Shown: positions 1 through 10,100 of the stretch, piece after piece
Layout of the letters: each line of letters begins with the position of its first letter
Position numbering within the stretch: position 1 is the stretch's first letter
Source: Gilliamella sp. Occ3-1
GTDB lineage: Bacteria > Pseudomonadota > Gammaproteobacteria > Enterobacterales > Orbaceae
DNA length: 64,000 nt
NCBI RefSeq assembly: GCF_001690655.1
Contig: NZ_LZHQ01000001.1
Location: 28,000-91,999, forward strand
Reading direction: 5' to 3'
Notes under the pieces: model-generated
What the model saw: only the letters and a program-made list of their open reading frames with translations
The model's database searches: none
What the model was told of the DNA's origin: nothing
Position numbers and translations under genes: made by a program

Positions 1-446
<446 letters not shown>

Positions 447-542
447 ATTGTCTAAAAAATGGGATGGTTCCATTCCATTTTAAGCTAACGTTAAAAACAA
501 AAAGCTCGGATTAAATGAGAATAAGAAACAAGAAGGTTAATA

Positions 543-911
543 ATGTCAAATATTATCTATCAATCAAAAATTAGTCAAATTGGTGAGTTTGCTCAAGATG
601 TATTAACTGATGGCATGTTAATCCTGTTTAAAATTGGAGCACCAGCAGATTTAGCGGATTACTGCTTTGTGCATAGTCATGATGATTTAAAACAAGATTT
701 ACAAGTTGGACAGACCATTTATCTAGGTAAACAGAGTTACAAAATTACCGCAGTGGGTGATGTTGCTAGCGTTAATTTCTGTGAATTAGGTCATATCACA
801 TTAAAATTTGATGGTAATAGCCAAGCCGAATTACCAGGAACCATTCATATAAAAGGTGAAACGCTAAGTCAGCTTTTTGTGGGTGATGAAATTAGAATTG
901 TAAATGATTAA
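543..911 (+). CDS. srlB: PTS sorbitol/glucitol-specific EIIA component
   Basis: The 122-residue cytoplasmic EIIA protein passes phosphate from HPr to the SrlE/SrlA permease during sorbitol uptake. The length matches E. coli SrlB (about 123). The phosphoacceptor region reads CFVHSHDDLK, with His44 and His46; by comparison with E. coli SrlB (FIHCHGELK) His44 is the likely phosphorylated residue. The motifs GAPADL near residue 32, ELGHITLKFDG and LPGTIHIKG are also family-typical. An AAGAAGG Shine-Dalgarno lies just before the ATG. It lies between srlE and srlD in one transcription unit. Confidence 0.95.
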   Translation: MSNIIYQSKISQIGEFAQDVLTDGMLILFKIGAPADLADYCFVHSHDDLKQDLQVGQTIYLGKQSYKITAVGDVASVNFCELGHITLKFDGNSQAELPGTIHIKGETLSQLFVGDEIRIVND

Positions 912-923
912 GGAACATAAAAA

Positions 924-1703
924 ATGAAACAAGTAGCAGTTGTTATAGGCGGTGGGCAAACTCTTGGTGAATTCTTATGTAAAGGTATCGCTGATGCTGG
1001 ATACAAAGTTGCCGTTGCAGATTTGAATGCCGATAATGCAAACAAAGTTGCAGATGAAATAAATCAAAAATATGGCTCTGGCACAGCAAAAGGCTTTGTT
1101 GTTGATGCAACCAAAGAAGATAGTGTTATCAAGTTAGCACAAGACGTTGAAGCTACATTTAAACTTTCTGACTTATTAGTCTACAGTGCAGGAATTGCAC
1201 GTGCAGCTCCAATTACCAGTTTTGCATTAAGTGATTTTCAATTATCGATTGATGTCAACTTAACTGGTTATTTCTTATGTGCGCGTGAATTTGCAAAATT
1301 AATGGTAAAACATAATACCGCTGGTCGTATTATCCAAATCAATTCGAAATCTGGAAAAGTGGGTAGCAAACATAATTCAGGATACAGCGCAGCCAAATTT
1401 GGCGGAGTAGGATTAACACAATCACTAGCCCTAGATCTTGCTGATTGCGGTATTACTGTAAACTCATTAATGTTAGGTAACTTATTAAAATCCCCTATGT
1501 TCCAATCGTTAATACCACAGTATGCTAAAAAATTAGGTATTCCTGAAAACCAAGTGGAACAAGTTTATATTGATAAAGTCCCCTTAAAACGAGGTTGTGA
1601 TTATCAAGATGTACTTGACGTATTGCTATTTTATGCAAGTGATAAAGCATCATATTGCACAGGGCAATCAATCAACATTACTGGTGGACAAGTGATGTTC
1701 TAG
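924..1703 (+). CDS. srlD: Sorbitol-6-phosphate 2-dehydrogenase
   Basis: This short-chain dehydrogenase oxidises sorbitol 6-phosphate to fructose 6-phosphate with NAD+, feeding PTS-imported sorbitol into glycolysis. The 259 residues equal the E. coli length. The nucleotide-binding glycine motif GGGQTLG is at residues 9-15, and the catalytic Ser (SKSG, about 141-143), Tyr154 and Lys158 (YSAAK) are present, as is the C-terminal GGQVMF typical of SrlD. It starts 12 bp after srlB with GGAAC as the ribosome site. A hairpin with a T-rich tail follows the stop codon before gutM. Confidence 0.95.
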   Translation: MKQVAVVIGGGQTLGEFLCKGIADAGYKVAVADLNADNANKVADEINQKYGSGTAKGFVVDATKEDSVIKLAQDVEATFKLSDLLVYSAGIARAAPITSFALSDFQLSIDVNLTGYFLCAREFAKLMVKHNTAGRIIQINSKSGKVGSKHNSGYSAAKFGGVGLTQSLALDLADCGITVNSLMLGNLLKSPMFQSLIPQYAKKLGIPENQVEQVYIDKVPLKRGCDYQDVLDVLLFYASDKASYCTGQSINITGGQVMF

Positions 1704-1710
1704 TTAAAAT

Positions 1711-1753
1711 AAAGTGCGAAAGGTAATTTAAACTTATCGCACTTTTTATTTTA
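1711..1753 (+). terminator. Hairpin with T-tract between srlD and gutM (intra-operon terminator/attenuator)
   Basis: The arms AAAGTGCGA (1711-1719) and TCGCACTTT (1737-1745) pair perfectly around a 17-nt loop and are followed by TTATTTT. It lies directly after the srlD stop. It could reduce read-through so that the regulators gutM and srlR are made at lower level than the catabolic genes; that role is inferred. Confidence 0.55.
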
Positions 1754-1781
1754 GCTTAAACAAAATGGAAAAATATTAAAT

Positions 1782-2141
1782 ATGACGACTACTCTAGTTG
1801 CTATAGCGCTTATTGCTTGGTGTATTCAAATTATTTTTAGTTGGTTTCAAATTTGTTGTTTCAATAAAGCGTTTCTAGCTTTAAAAAAAGGTTGCTATTT
1901 AGGTGTCGGTCGCAGTAAAAGTAAACAATTTAGACCAAGAGTATTAGTTGCAATTTCATTAGATGAAAATAAAGTTGTGATTGATTCTATTATAATGAAA
2001 GGGATCACGGTATTTGCATTGCCTAAATCTATTTCCCAGCTCCATGGCTTATCTGTATCAGAAATAATCCCAGAAAAAATATTTCCAAACGACCTAATAT
2101 CACAAAGTGCGTTGATTGTTGCCTTAACAGCAAACAATTAA
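1782..2141 (+). CDS. gutM: Glucitol operon activator GutM (SrlM)
   Basis: The 119-residue protein matches the GutM/SrlM family in length (E. coli 119), position (between srlD and the repressor) and features: an N-terminal hydrophobic segment (residues 4-22, LVAIALIAWCIQIIFSWFQ) followed by a basic stretch with GCYLGVGRSKSK and RPRVLVAISLDE. In E. coli GutM activates srl transcription; the mechanism is poorly understood and the membrane segment suggests that it is anchored. It is followed 98 bp later by srlR. An antisense frame (1895-2137) is a shadow of this gene. Confidence 0.88.
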   Translation: MTTTLVAIALIAWCIQIIFSWFQICCFNKAFLALKKGCYLGVGRSKSKQFRPRVLVAISLDENKVVIDSIIMKGITVFALPKSISQLHGLSVSEIIPEKIFPNDLISQSALIVALTANN

Positions 2142-2239
2142 TAATTATCTTTTATTTTGAAAAGTAATTTCTTTCATTATAAAGTATAATGGTTTGCAAA
2201 ATAAAATTTCCTATATACTAATAATGATGGAATCATAAT

Positions 2240-3022
2240 ATGAAAGTAAGGCAACGACAAACAGCTATTTTAGAATACCTGCAAAATCATGGACAAGTTA
2301 GTATTGATGAATTAGTTGAGCATTTCAAAACGACTGGAACTACAATTCGTAAAGATCTTACTCAACTCAGCCAAAGTGGTCTAGTTTTACGTACCTACGG
2401 CGGTGCCATGTTAAACCGTGAAACTGGTGATAGAGCTATTGATCATAAAACTTACATCAACATTGGATCTAAAAAATTAATTGCATGCGAAGCAGTTAAA
2501 TTGATCCACGAAGGTGACTCAATTATTTTTGACTCTGGAAGTACTGTTGCTCAGATGATTCCTATACTGACAAGTTTCAATAATTTGACTATTATGACCA
2601 ACAGCTTACACATTGTAAATGAACTTGTTACACATAATAATGATCATACTATTATCTTATCAGGTGGTACTTTTCGCCGTAAATCGGCCTCTTTTCACAG
2701 TAACAGCGCATCAACTGCGGTCATATTTGAATCTTACACTTTCGATAAACTATTTATGGGGGCTGATGGGATTGATTTAATGGGGGGCGTGACAACATTT
2801 AATGAAAGCTATCACGGCAGTGTTGCCATGAGTAAGGCCGCGGCAAAATTAATATTATTAGCTGACTCAACTAAGTTTGGTAGGCGTAGTCCTAATGTTG
2901 TGTGTGACTTAAATGCTGTTGATACTATTATCACCGATAATAAATTAGATGACAAATATTATGAAGCACTCATACAAAGAGGCATCAAGGTCATTAAAGT
3001 AGATGTAATTGATAAAGAATAA
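2240..3022 (+). CDS. srlR: DeoR-family repressor of the sorbitol operon
   Basis: The 260-residue DeoR-family transcription factor has an N-terminal winged helix (residues 4-56: [32 protein letters not shown], the recognition helix) and a C-terminal sugar-phosphate sensor domain of the DeoR/RpiA-like fold containing DSGSTVAQM near residue 97 and [15 protein letters not shown] near 177. E. coli SrlR (257 residues) represses srlAEBD. Its place as the last gene of the cluster is conserved, but gutQ, which follows in E. coli, is absent here. A TATAAT-like box (near 2185) precedes it, so it may also have its own promoter. Confidence 0.9.
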   Translation: MKVRQRQTAILEYLQNHGQVSIDELVEHFKTTGTTIRKDLTQLSQSGLVLRTYGGAMLNRETGDRAIDHKTYINIGSKKLIACEAVKLIHEGDSIIFDSGSTVAQMIPILTSFNNLTIMTNSLHIVNELVTHNNDHTIILSGGTFRRKSASFHSNSASTAVIFESYTFDKLFMGADGIDLMGGVTTFNESYHGSVAMSKAAAKLILLADSTKFGRRSPNVVCDLNAVDTIITDNKLDDKYYEALIQRGIKVIKVDVIDKE

Positions 3023-3159
3023 AAAAATAGCATTGTTAAGATGTTGCATCAGCGGGAATTTATTTGAGTGACGCAAATTATTAGCAAAACAAATTTAATT
3101 TACTCAAAATTAAAAACCCGCTAAAGCTGAGTGGCTAACAAGCGTACCGACTTATCACC

Positions 3160-4401
3160 TTAAAATAACAATCTAGCACGAATTGTTCCTGGCACGTTTT
3201 TCAGTTTAGCTAACAATTCTTCAGCCTTATTTTGTTTAACTCTATCGATATCAATAACAACATAACCAATCTGAGGATCAGTTTGTAAATATTGTGCTGA
3301 AATATTAAGCCCTTGTTCAGCGAATAACGTATTGATAGCAGTTAGAACACCAGGTTGGTTACGATGAATATTAATAAAACGACTAGAGCCTTTAGCTGGA
3401 ATAGGTAGAGAGGCTTCAGGAAAATTAACTGCTGAAAGTGTCGCACCAGTATCAGAATATTTAGCTAGTTTACTTGCGACCTCAATCCCAATATTTTCTT
3501 GTGCTTCGCTAGTTGAACCACCGATATGCGGAGTAATAATTACATTATCAAATTGACATAATGGAGATTCAAAAGGGTCGTTGTTACTAGCAGGCTCTGT
3601 TGGAAAAACATCAATAGCTGCCCCACTGAGTTTATTGGTTTTCAGTGCTTTAGTTAAAGCATCAAGATCGATAACTTTACCGCGTGAAGCATTGATTAAA
3701 ATTGCGTCTTGTTTCATTGCATCAATTTCGTTATCACTAATCATTTTGATGGTTGTTGGATTTTCTGGTACATGCATTGAAACAATATCGCTTATCGCTA
3801 GTAATTCTTTCATTGTTGAAACTTGTTTAGCATTGCCCAAAGGTAGTTTTGTTTCAATATCATAAAAATAAACATTCATCCCTAACGATTCAGCCAAAAT
3901 ACTTAGTTGGCTACCAATATGCCCATAACCAATAATACCTAAATTTTTACCACGAGCTTCGTGTGACCCCGTCGCAATCTTATTCCATTTTCCTCGGTGT
4001 GCTTTAGCATTTGCTTCTGGTACTCGACGAAGTAATAATATTGCTTCGGCTAATACTAACTCTGCTACAGATCGTGTATTTGAAAATGGTGCATTAAAAA
4101 CAGGAATACCTTTTACTGCCGCCGCATCAAGATCAACTTGATTGGTACCTATACAAAAACAGCCAATACCAGCAAGTTTAGGTGCTGCATCGATAATATC
4201 TTTAGTTAATTGTGTTCTTGACCTGATCCCAATAAACCGGACATCTTTCAGGGCTTGCTTAAGTTTTTCAGGTGATAATGCGCTTTTATGATATTTAATA
4301 TTGGTAAACCCGGCGGATTTTAATATTTCAATTGCGCTAGGGTGAACTCCCTCAAGTAATAAAAACTTATTTTCATCTTTGGTTAAAGTTTGAATAACCA
4401 T
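3160..4401 (-). CDS. serA: D-3-phosphoglycerate dehydrogenase
   Basis: The enzyme oxidises 3-phosphoglycerate to 3-phosphohydroxypyruvate, the first step of serine biosynthesis. At 413 residues it is close to E. coli SerA (410) and similar along its whole length. It has the N-terminal substrate domain (SRTQLTKDII), the NAD-binding motif GIIGYGHIGSQ near residue 155, the catalytic His in ITPHIGGSTSEAQ near 290, and a C-terminal ACT domain (NQPGVLTAINTLFAEQGLNI) that binds serine for feedback inhibition. rpiA lies just upstream on the same strand, the E. coli neighbourhood. Confidence 0.97.
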   Translation of the reverse strand: MVIQTLTKDENKFLLLEGVHPSAIEILKSAGFTNIKYHKSALSPEKLKQALKDVRFIGIRSRTQLTKDIIDAAPKLAGIGCFCIGTNQVDLDAAAVKGIPVFNAPFSNTRSVAELVLAEAILLLRRVPEANAKAHRGKWNKIATGSHEARGKNLGIIGYGHIGSQLSILAESLGMNVYFYDIETKLPLGNAKQVSTMKELLAISDIVSMHVPENPTTIKMISDNEIDAMKQDAILINASRGKVIDLDALTKALKTNKLSGAAIDVFPTEPASNNDPFESPLCQFDNVIITPHIGGSTSEAQENIGIEVASKLAKYSDTGATLSAVNFPEASLPIPAKGSSRFINIHRNQPGVLTAINTLFAEQGLNISAQYLQTDPQIGYVVIDIDRVKQNKAEELLAKLKNVPGTIRARLLF

Positions 4402-4489
4402 TATTTCCTCATTTCCTCTTTTTCCTTCAGCATATAAATTGCTACTTATAGATAAATACTATTTATTAACTTAATTGTAATAAATGATT

Positions 4490-5146
4490 TTATCTAAGCT
4501 CTTTTACACCCGTACTGCATCCAACAAGTGCGATGTCAGCGCCTTTATTGGCAAATAATCCAACAGTAACCACACCTGCAATGCTATTAATTCGATTTTC
4601 TAGCTCCATTGGTTTGGCAATGACAAGATCATGAACATCCAAAATCACATTTCCATTATCGGTTATAACGCCTTGACGATATATTGGTTTACCGCCCAAC
4701 TTATATAACTCACGAGCAACATAGGAACGTGCCATTGGAATCACTTCAACCGGTAATGGAAATTTACCTAATACATCAACAACTTTTGATTCATCAACAA
4801 TACAAATAAATTGTTTAGCAATGGCTGAAACAATTTTCTCGCGCGTTAAAGCTGCGCCACCACCTTTAATCATTTGCAACTGGTGATTGATTTCATCCGC
4901 ACCATCGACATAAACATCCAAAAAATCGACTTCATTACAATCGAGAACAGGAATACCATAGCTTTTTAATTTTTGGGTCGATGCTTCTGAACTTGATACA
5001 GTACCTTTGATTTGATCTTTTATTGTTGCTAATGCATCAATAAAATGGGATGCTGTGGAGCCTGTTCCTACTCCAATAAAAGAATCAGGTTTAATAAATT
5101 TTAAGGCTGACCAGCCTACGGCCTTTTTTAATTCGTCTTGTGTCAT
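4490..5146 (-). CDS. rpiA: Ribose-5-phosphate isomerase A
   Basis: The enzyme interconverts ribose 5-phosphate and ribulose 5-phosphate in the non-oxidative pentose phosphate pathway. The start at 5146 (MTQDELKK) gives 218 residues, close to the E. coli 219; an upstream in-frame ATG at 5203 would add 19 unlike residues, and an AGGGGTG ribosome site sits correctly before 5146. Visible motifs are [16 protein letters not shown], the catalytic DGADEI and the [13 protein letters not shown] loop. serA lies downstream and argP is divergent, as in E. coli. Confidence 0.96.
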   Translation of the reverse strand: MTQDELKKAVGWSALKFIKPDSFIGVGTGSTASHFIDALATIKDQIKGTVSSSEASTQKLKSYGIPVLDCNEVDFLDVYVDGADEINHQLQMIKGGGAALTREKIVSAIAKQFICIVDESKVVDVLGKFPLPVEVIPMARSYVARELYKLGGKPIYRQGVITDNGNVILDVHDLVIAKPMELENRINSIAGVVTVGLFANKGADIALVGCSTGVKELR

Positions 5147-5355
5147 AATATCACCCCTATTTTGAGGATAATTTTTCTTAAAAAAATAAAAATTCGAAAG
5201 CAAAATTGTTGAAGATATGGCATAGTACCCAATTAGAAAGCAAAAATCATTAGGATTTTAAGAATTAAGTCAACTTTGTGATAGGTTTAAAACTTATTAC
5301 GATATTAAAGTAGATTGAATATTTGAGCAATGATCAAATCATTAATAAAGAGATT

Positions 5356-6267
5356 ATGAAGCGTCCAGATTATAGAGCGTTACAAGCATTAGATGCGGTG
5401 ATAAAGGAACGAGGATTTGAAAGAGCTGCTGATAAATTGTGTATTACACAACCTGCGGTTTCGCAACGTATCAAACAATTAGAAAGCTTTTTTGGTCAAC
5501 AGCTGCTCGTTAGAACTATTCCTCCGAAAGCAACCAAACAAGGTGAGCATTTGCTCGGCTTATTACATCAAGTTGAATTATTAGAACAGCAATGGTTAGG
5601 TGATAACGAGCAAAATGCCACACCTCTGTCTTTATCTATTGCGATTAATGCTGATTCGTTAGCAACTTGGTTTTTACCTGCGTTAAAACCAGTTTTAGAT
5701 AAAAATATTATACGTTTTGATATTCAAGTCAAAGATGAAGAACATACATTAGAGTTATTGCGTTTAGGCACTGTAGTTGGTGCGATTAGCATTCAAGCTA
5801 ACCCTTTACCAGGTTGCCTGTCTGATTTATTAGGTGCTTTAGACTATATTTTTGTGGCTTCACCTGATTTTGCTAAAAAGTACTTTCCAAATGGTGTGAC
5901 TAGATCATCTTTACTAAAAGCACCAGCTGTTGCATTTGACCATCTAGATGATATGCATCAGGCTTTTTTACAAGAAAATTTTAACCTTACGCCGGGTAGT
6001 GTAATTTGCCACATCACCAGTTCATCTGAAGCTTTTGTACAATTGGCTAAGCAAGGTTCAGCCTGCTGTATGTTACCAAAGTTGCAAGTTGAGCAAGAAT
6101 TAAAAAATGCTGAATTAGTTAATTTAACTGGAGGGTTATATCAAAGGCGAATACTATATTGGCATCGTTTTGCTCCCGAAAGCAGTGTAATGCAAAATAT
6201 CTCTGAAACCTTGATTCGTTATGCACAACAAACATTATCACAGCCTAAGGCTTTAGATCACGAATAA
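5356..6267 (+). CDS. argP: LysR-family regulator ArgP (IciA)
   Basis: This LysR-type regulator of 303 residues matches E. coli ArgP along its length. It has an N-terminal winged helix ([14 protein letters not shown], then [14 protein letters not shown], the recognition helix) and a periplasmic-binding-like effector domain containing [13 protein letters not shown] and the closing YWHRFAPES. ArgP senses lysine/arginine and controls argO, dapB, lysC and others. ATG 5356 is chosen because it aligns with the E. coli start and has AAAGAG before it; a TTG at 5323 would add 11 residues. It is divergent from rpiA. Confidence 0.93.
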   Translation: MKRPDYRALQALDAVIKERGFERAADKLCITQPAVSQRIKQLESFFGQQLLVRTIPPKATKQGEHLLGLLHQVELLEQQWLGDNEQNATPLSLSIAINADSLATWFLPALKPVLDKNIIRFDIQVKDEEHTLELLRLGTVVGAISIQANPLPGCLSDLLGALDYIFVASPDFAKKYFPNGVTRSSLLKAPAVAFDHLDDMHQAFLQENFNLTPGSVICHITSSSEAFVQLAKQGSACCMLPKLQVEQELKNAELVNLTGGLYQRRILYWHRFAPESSVMQNISETLIRYAQQTLSQPKALDHE

Positions 6268-6355
6268 TAGATAAATTAGATGATTTTTATACTCAAAAAC
6301 ATACTTTCCTGAAACTTTTTAACAAAATAAAGCCTATACATGAAGAGCTGAAGAT

Positions 6356-7429
6356 ATGAGCCAATTAAAAAATGATCGTTATTTACGTGCTTTGCAATGT
6401 TTGCCTGTAGACTATACACCAGTTTGGATGATGCGACAGGCTGGTCGTTATTTACCTGAGTATCGTCAATTAAGGTCAAAAGCGGGTGATTTTATGACGA
6501 TGTGTCAAACGCCAGAATTAGCTTGTGAGGTCACCTTACAACCATTACAACGATTTGAGCTTGATGCTGCTATTATTTTTTCTGATATTTTAACAATCCC
6601 TGATGCTATGGGGCTTGGCTTATATTTTGAATCGGGTGAAGGACCTAAATTTAAAAAATCGATATCTTGCATATCAGATATTGAACAATTACCCATCCCA
6701 GATCCAGAGCAATCACTTAAATATGTGATGGATGCGATTCGATTAACAAAAAAAGAACTCAATGGTAAAGTTCCACTAATTGGTTTTTCGGGAAGCCCAT
6801 GGACACTAGCCACCTACATGATTGAAGGAGGCAGTAGCAAAGCATTCACCAAAATTAAAAAGATGCTTTATAGTGAGCCCAAAGCGTTGCATCAACTACT
6901 TGAAAAACTCGCAAACAGTATCGCATTATATTTAAATGCACAAATTCAAGCGGGAGCACAATCGATTATGATTTTTGATACTTGGGGCGGCGTATTAAGT
7001 CATCAAAGCTATCAAACATTTTCACTTGACTATATGCAACAGATCTTATCGCAATTAAAACAAGGTAAAAAAAGTCAAGATATAACCTCGTACATTCCTG
7101 TTACTTTATTTACTAAAGGAGGAGGAATATGGCTTGATCGTATTATTAATACTGGTTGTGATGCGGTGGGAGTGGATTGGACTGTAAATTTAAGCCAGAT
7201 TACTCAAAAAGGGAAAATAGCAGTACAAGGGAATTTAGATCCTTCCGTTTTATATGCAAGAAAGCAAACAATTGAATCTAACGTAGAGGCCGTTCTTAAT
7301 GAATATGGCTATCACAATGGGCATGTTTTTAATTTAGGGCATGGTATTCACCAAGATATCCCTGTAGAGAATGTACAGCATTTGATTGAAGCGGTACATC
7401 GACTGTCAAAAAGGTTTCATCATGATTAA
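6356..7429 (+). CDS. hemE: Uroporphyrinogen decarboxylase
   Basis: The enzyme removes four carboxyl groups from uroporphyrinogen III to give coproporphyrinogen III in haem synthesis. Its 357 residues match the family (E. coli 354). The signature [12 protein letters not shown] is at residues 26-37, with substrate-binding Arg27 and Arg31 and the catalytic Asp77 in [12 protein letters not shown]. The C-terminal FNLGHGI motif is present. Its stop overlaps the start of yjaG by 8 bp, so the two are translationally coupled. The E. coli nfi gene that lies between them is missing. Confidence 0.97.
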   Translation: MSQLKNDRYLRALQCLPVDYTPVWMMRQAGRYLPEYRQLRSKAGDFMTMCQTPELACEVTLQPLQRFELDAAIIFSDILTIPDAMGLGLYFESGEGPKFKKSISCISDIEQLPIPDPEQSLKYVMDAIRLTKKELNGKVPLIGFSGSPWTLATYMIEGGSSKAFTKIKKMLYSEPKALHQLLEKLANSIALYLNAQIQAGAQSIMIFDTWGGVLSHQSYQTFSLDYMQQILSQLKQGKKSQDITSYIPVTLFTKGGGIWLDRIINTGCDAVGVDWTVNLSQITQKGKIAVQGNLDPSVLYARKQTIESNVEAVLNEYGYHNGHVFNLGHGIHQDIPVENVQHLIEAVHRLSKRFHHD

Positions 7430-8024
7430 AAATCCTGTTCAATTAAGGCTAGAAAAGTTACCACAATGGAAACAACGTCTATTTATGGTCTGCTTATGCG
7501 AACGAATGTATCCCAACTTTGTTTTTTATTGTCATCAACAACAAAATGAAGATGATGCTAAAAATTACAAAAAAATACTGGATTTAGTTTGGGAATCGCT
7601 ATTAGTTGAAGATGTAAAAATCAATTTTGATTTGCAGCTTGAAAAATTAGAACTCATTATTCCAACTGTAACAGATGACAGTCCTTATATGGTTTATCCA
7701 GCCATCGATGCTTGTCATGCGCTTGGCGAAGTTTTGCACTCTTACTTGAGTGGTGAAATCGCCGAACATACCGCTAAAGTCAGTAGCATATCAGCAACTA
7801 CTATCGCTGAATTTGAAATGACCAGAACAAATGTTACTCTTTCAGAAGATGAACAGCAAACTTTACCTAGTGTTATTGATGAATTTGATTTGCAGTGGGA
7901 AATATTTCGATTGCTACGCGAAGAAAATAAAGAAATGATTGAATTGATAAAAGGCTTGAAAGAAGAAATACGAGCAGTGAAAATTAGCAATATTGGTGTT
8001 TTTTTGAGCGATCAAGGCGTCTAA
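7422..8024 (+). CDS. yjaG: YjaG family protein (DUF416)
   Basis: The 200-residue protein is assigned to YjaG/DUF416 by its opening ([26 protein letters not shown]), overall length (E. coli 196) and position between hemE and hupA. Its function is unknown. The ATG at 7422 overlaps the hemE stop and is preceded by AAAAGG; an earlier frame start at 7386 would lie deep within hemE. The C-terminal third is acidic and probably helical ([18 protein letters not shown]). No catalytic motif is visible. Confidence 0.85.
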   Translation: MIKNPVQLRLEKLPQWKQRLFMVCLCERMYPNFVFYCHQQQNEDDAKNYKKILDLVWESLLVEDVKINFDLQLEKLELIIPTVTDDSPYMVYPAIDACHALGEVLHSYLSGEIAEHTAKVSSISATTIAEFEMTRTNVTLSEDEQQTLPSVIDEFDLQWEIFRLLREENKEMIELIKGLKEEIRAVKISNIGVFLSDQGV

Positions 8025-8186
8025 AGTGTAATTTTTAAAATTTTTCTTTAATATTAGACAAATATAGACTACATTTAATAACAATGTAACCTAAGTAATG
8101 TTTACAGTAACGGCTCTAAAATATTAAGTTTTAGCTCCGTTTATAATGTTAACTTTAACAATAAAATAATATGTAAGGATATACCC

Positions 8187-8459
8187 ATGAATAAAACAGA
8201 ACTTGTCGACGCAATTGCTAGCAAAGCTGATATTACCAAAGTAGCTGCAAAAACGGCGTTGGAAGCTACATTAGCCGCCATTACTGAATCATTAAAAGCT
8301 GGTGAGCCAGTTCAATTAGTTGGTTTTGGTACATTTAAAGTTAATTCTCGTAAAGCTCGTACTGGTCGTAATCCAAAAACTGGTAAAGAAATTGAAATTG
8401 CAGCAAGTAAAGTACCTGCATTCGTATCAGGTAAAAGCTTAAAAGAAGCAATCAAATAA
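8187..8459 (+). CDS. hupA: DNA-binding protein HU-alpha
   Basis: The 90-residue histone-like protein binds and bends DNA and helps to organise the nucleoid. It aligns end to end with HU: an N-terminal helical dimer part ([14 protein letters not shown]) and the DNA-binding arm with [10 protein letters not shown] and the Pro-containing tip (residues 56-68). HU-alpha rather than HU-beta is chosen from the gene order hemE-yjaG-hupA. An AAGGATA ribosome site precedes the ATG; 162 bp separate it from yjaG, leaving space for its own promoter. Confidence 0.95.
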   Translation: MNKTELVDAIASKADITKVAAKTALEATLAAITESLKAGEPVQLVGFGTFKVNSRKARTGRNPKTGKEIEIAASKVPAFVSGKSLKEAIK

Positions 8460-8631
8460 ATTGCTTTTTCTTGCTGTCAACTTGATTGATAGATGTAATG
8501 GGTCATAGGGTGTATCTTTATGGCCTTATTGTTTCAATAAGAATACATTATTTTAAGACAAATTGTCTTCGCTTTTCTATCTTGTTTATAAGTAGTATTA
8601 GAACCAAATTAGAATTATATTACTAATAATT

Positions 8632-9117
8632 TTAAGTGGTTATTTCAACCCATTTCGCATGTAATATATCAATCAAATCTTGAGGTGCGATTTCAATTTC
8701 TAATCCTCTTTTGCCACCTGATACAAACATTGTCGCGTGCTCACTTGCACTTAAATCAATGAGTGTGGGGAGTTTTTGCTTTTGACCTAATGGGCTAATT
8801 CCTCCTACTAAATAACCAGTTACCTTTTGGGCTAAATTAGGATTTGATAAATCTATTTTTTTACAGTTTAATGCTTTTGCGACTTTTTTAAGATCCAAAT
8901 GACTATCGACAGGCAATACACAAACCGCTAACGTCTTATTGTTACCGTTTAAACTCACAATCAAGGTTTTAAATACCTGTGTTGCTGTAACATTCAAACT
9001 GGGATCAAGTTTATCAACCGCTTCTTGCCCATAGTTAGTTTGGTTGGGATCGTGTTTATATTGGTGGATATTAAATTTGATTTTTAACTTTTTAAGTAAA
9101 TCAATTGCTGGAGTCAT
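8632..9117 (-). CDS. ybaK: Cys-tRNA(Pro)/Cys-tRNA(Cys) deacylase YbaK
   Basis: This 161-residue protein belongs to the YbaK/EbsC editing family (E. coli 159), which hydrolyses Cys-tRNA(Pro) made by mistake by prolyl-tRNA synthetase. Family motifs include VFKTLIVSL, a lysine-bearing [34 protein letters not shown] and [12 protein letters not shown]. The GISP(L/F)G element with the lysine upstream forms the substrate pocket in characterised members. It is a single gene, with 90 bp to its upstream neighbour on the same strand. Confidence 0.93.
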   Translation of the reverse strand: MTPAIDLLKKLKIKFNIHQYKHDPNQTNYGQEAVDKLDPSLNVTATQVFKTLIVSLNGNNKTLAVCVLPVDSHLDLKKVAKALNCKKIDLSNPNLAQKVTGYLVGGISPLGQKQKLPTLIDLSASEHATMFVSGGKRGLEIEIAPQDLIDILHAKWVEITT

Positions 9118-9208
9118 AGCTTTTATCCAATAGATTTAGTTAAATCAAAATAGTATATGGCAAATGATATCCTTACCAAAATAGAGTTGGTAAGGATATG
9201 AATAACAA

Positions 9209-10033
9209 TTAAAGAATTAACTTATGGTCTTCTTGATTTTTATCATCATTGTTAGACGGTGCTGCTGAGTTAGAGGCACTATTTGCTAGCGTATAAAGAC
9301 GATAGAAAAAGCTAGTAACAAAAATATCAAAAAAGACACTACAGAAAGAGAGGATCGTATCAAGGACAAAATTGTCACTATCGAACGCAATAGTTAATTG
9401 AGCAAAAACCATCACAAATGCTAGGTAGATTAATACCATCAAAATAGCTGAGCGCCACTGTGTTTTTGATAACTGAATGCTTAATGAAAGTGAGTCAAAA
9501 ATATTGTTTTGACTAGGTTCAACCAGCGAAGCAAAAAAGAAGTTACAAAAGATAATTAAAATTAGGATTGGAATTAGTAATACTAAAAAAATTAATATAA
9601 AAATAAGTACTTTAGGTAAAAGCAAATTTAAACTAATAAGCACTATAGATAACATAAATGAGACTAAAAATATAAAGACACCAATGATAATATAAAAAAA
9701 AATAATTTTTAATGTATTTGATAACGCTTTAGAAAGTAATAGATTTAAATTAAGTTTATCGCTGATATAAAGGTTAGAAATTGTTGCTATACTAATTGCT
9801 TTTAAAATAATTCCAATTAGTAATGTCAACATCACGAATAAAACATAGTTAGTTAAATTTTGTGAAAAATAGATTTGTTGAGCTAGATTTTGTTTGTCAA
9901 ATAAAGAATTAAAAAACGTATGAATTAAAGCTAGCGTTAGACTAACAAGAATAAATTGCGTAATACGATTACGAATAAAATTGCGAGTTTGTGTAAAAGT
10001 TAAAGGAAAAGAGATTTTTTTTTGCATTTCCAT
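9209..10033 (-). CDS. YciC-like (UPF0259) inner-membrane protein
   Basis: The 274-residue protein has about six hydrophobic segments. The beginning (TQTRNFIRNRITQFILVSLTLALIHT) and the layout resemble E. coli YciC (UPF0259, 247 residues), including the NFI/NFFRNQ opening and the final YRLYTLA/FRLYMLI segment. The function of the family is unknown. The C-terminal tail is short and polar (SAAPSNNDDKNQED). Codon use is very AT-rich, as expected for a low-GC membrane protein. The assignment rests on weak similarity plus topology, so treat it as a conserved membrane protein with a likely family. A start at residue 3 (MQKK) is possible. Confidence 0.6.
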   Translation of the reverse strand: MEMQKKISFPLTFTQTRNFIRNRITQFILVSLTLALIHTFFNSLFDKQNLAQQIYFSQNLTNYVLFVMLTLLIGIILKAISIATISNLYISDKLNLNLLLSKALSNTLKIIFFYIIIGVFIFLVSFMLSIVLISLNLLLPKVLIFILIFLVLLIPILILIIFCNFFFASLVEPSQNNIFDSLSLSIQLSKTQWRSAILMVLIYLAFVMVFAQLTIAFDSDNFVLDTILSFCSVFFDIFVTSFFYRLYTLANSASNSAAPSNNDDKNQEDHKLIL

Positions 10034-10100
10034 ATAAGTTCCTTACGTGTGGTAACCAGTGTAGCTACCACAATTATTTTTGAACGATTAAATTCGTAAA

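Noticed and set aside
1895..2137. Antisense open frame across gutM
   Set aside because: It lies wholly opposite gutM and has no ribosome site or family features.
3581..3865. Plus-strand frame inside serA
   Set aside because: Shadow of serA; hydrophobic composition comes from the reverse complement of a conserved gene.
8460..8631. Terminator after hupA
   Set aside because: No stable stem with a following T-run could be drawn in the 172-bp gap.
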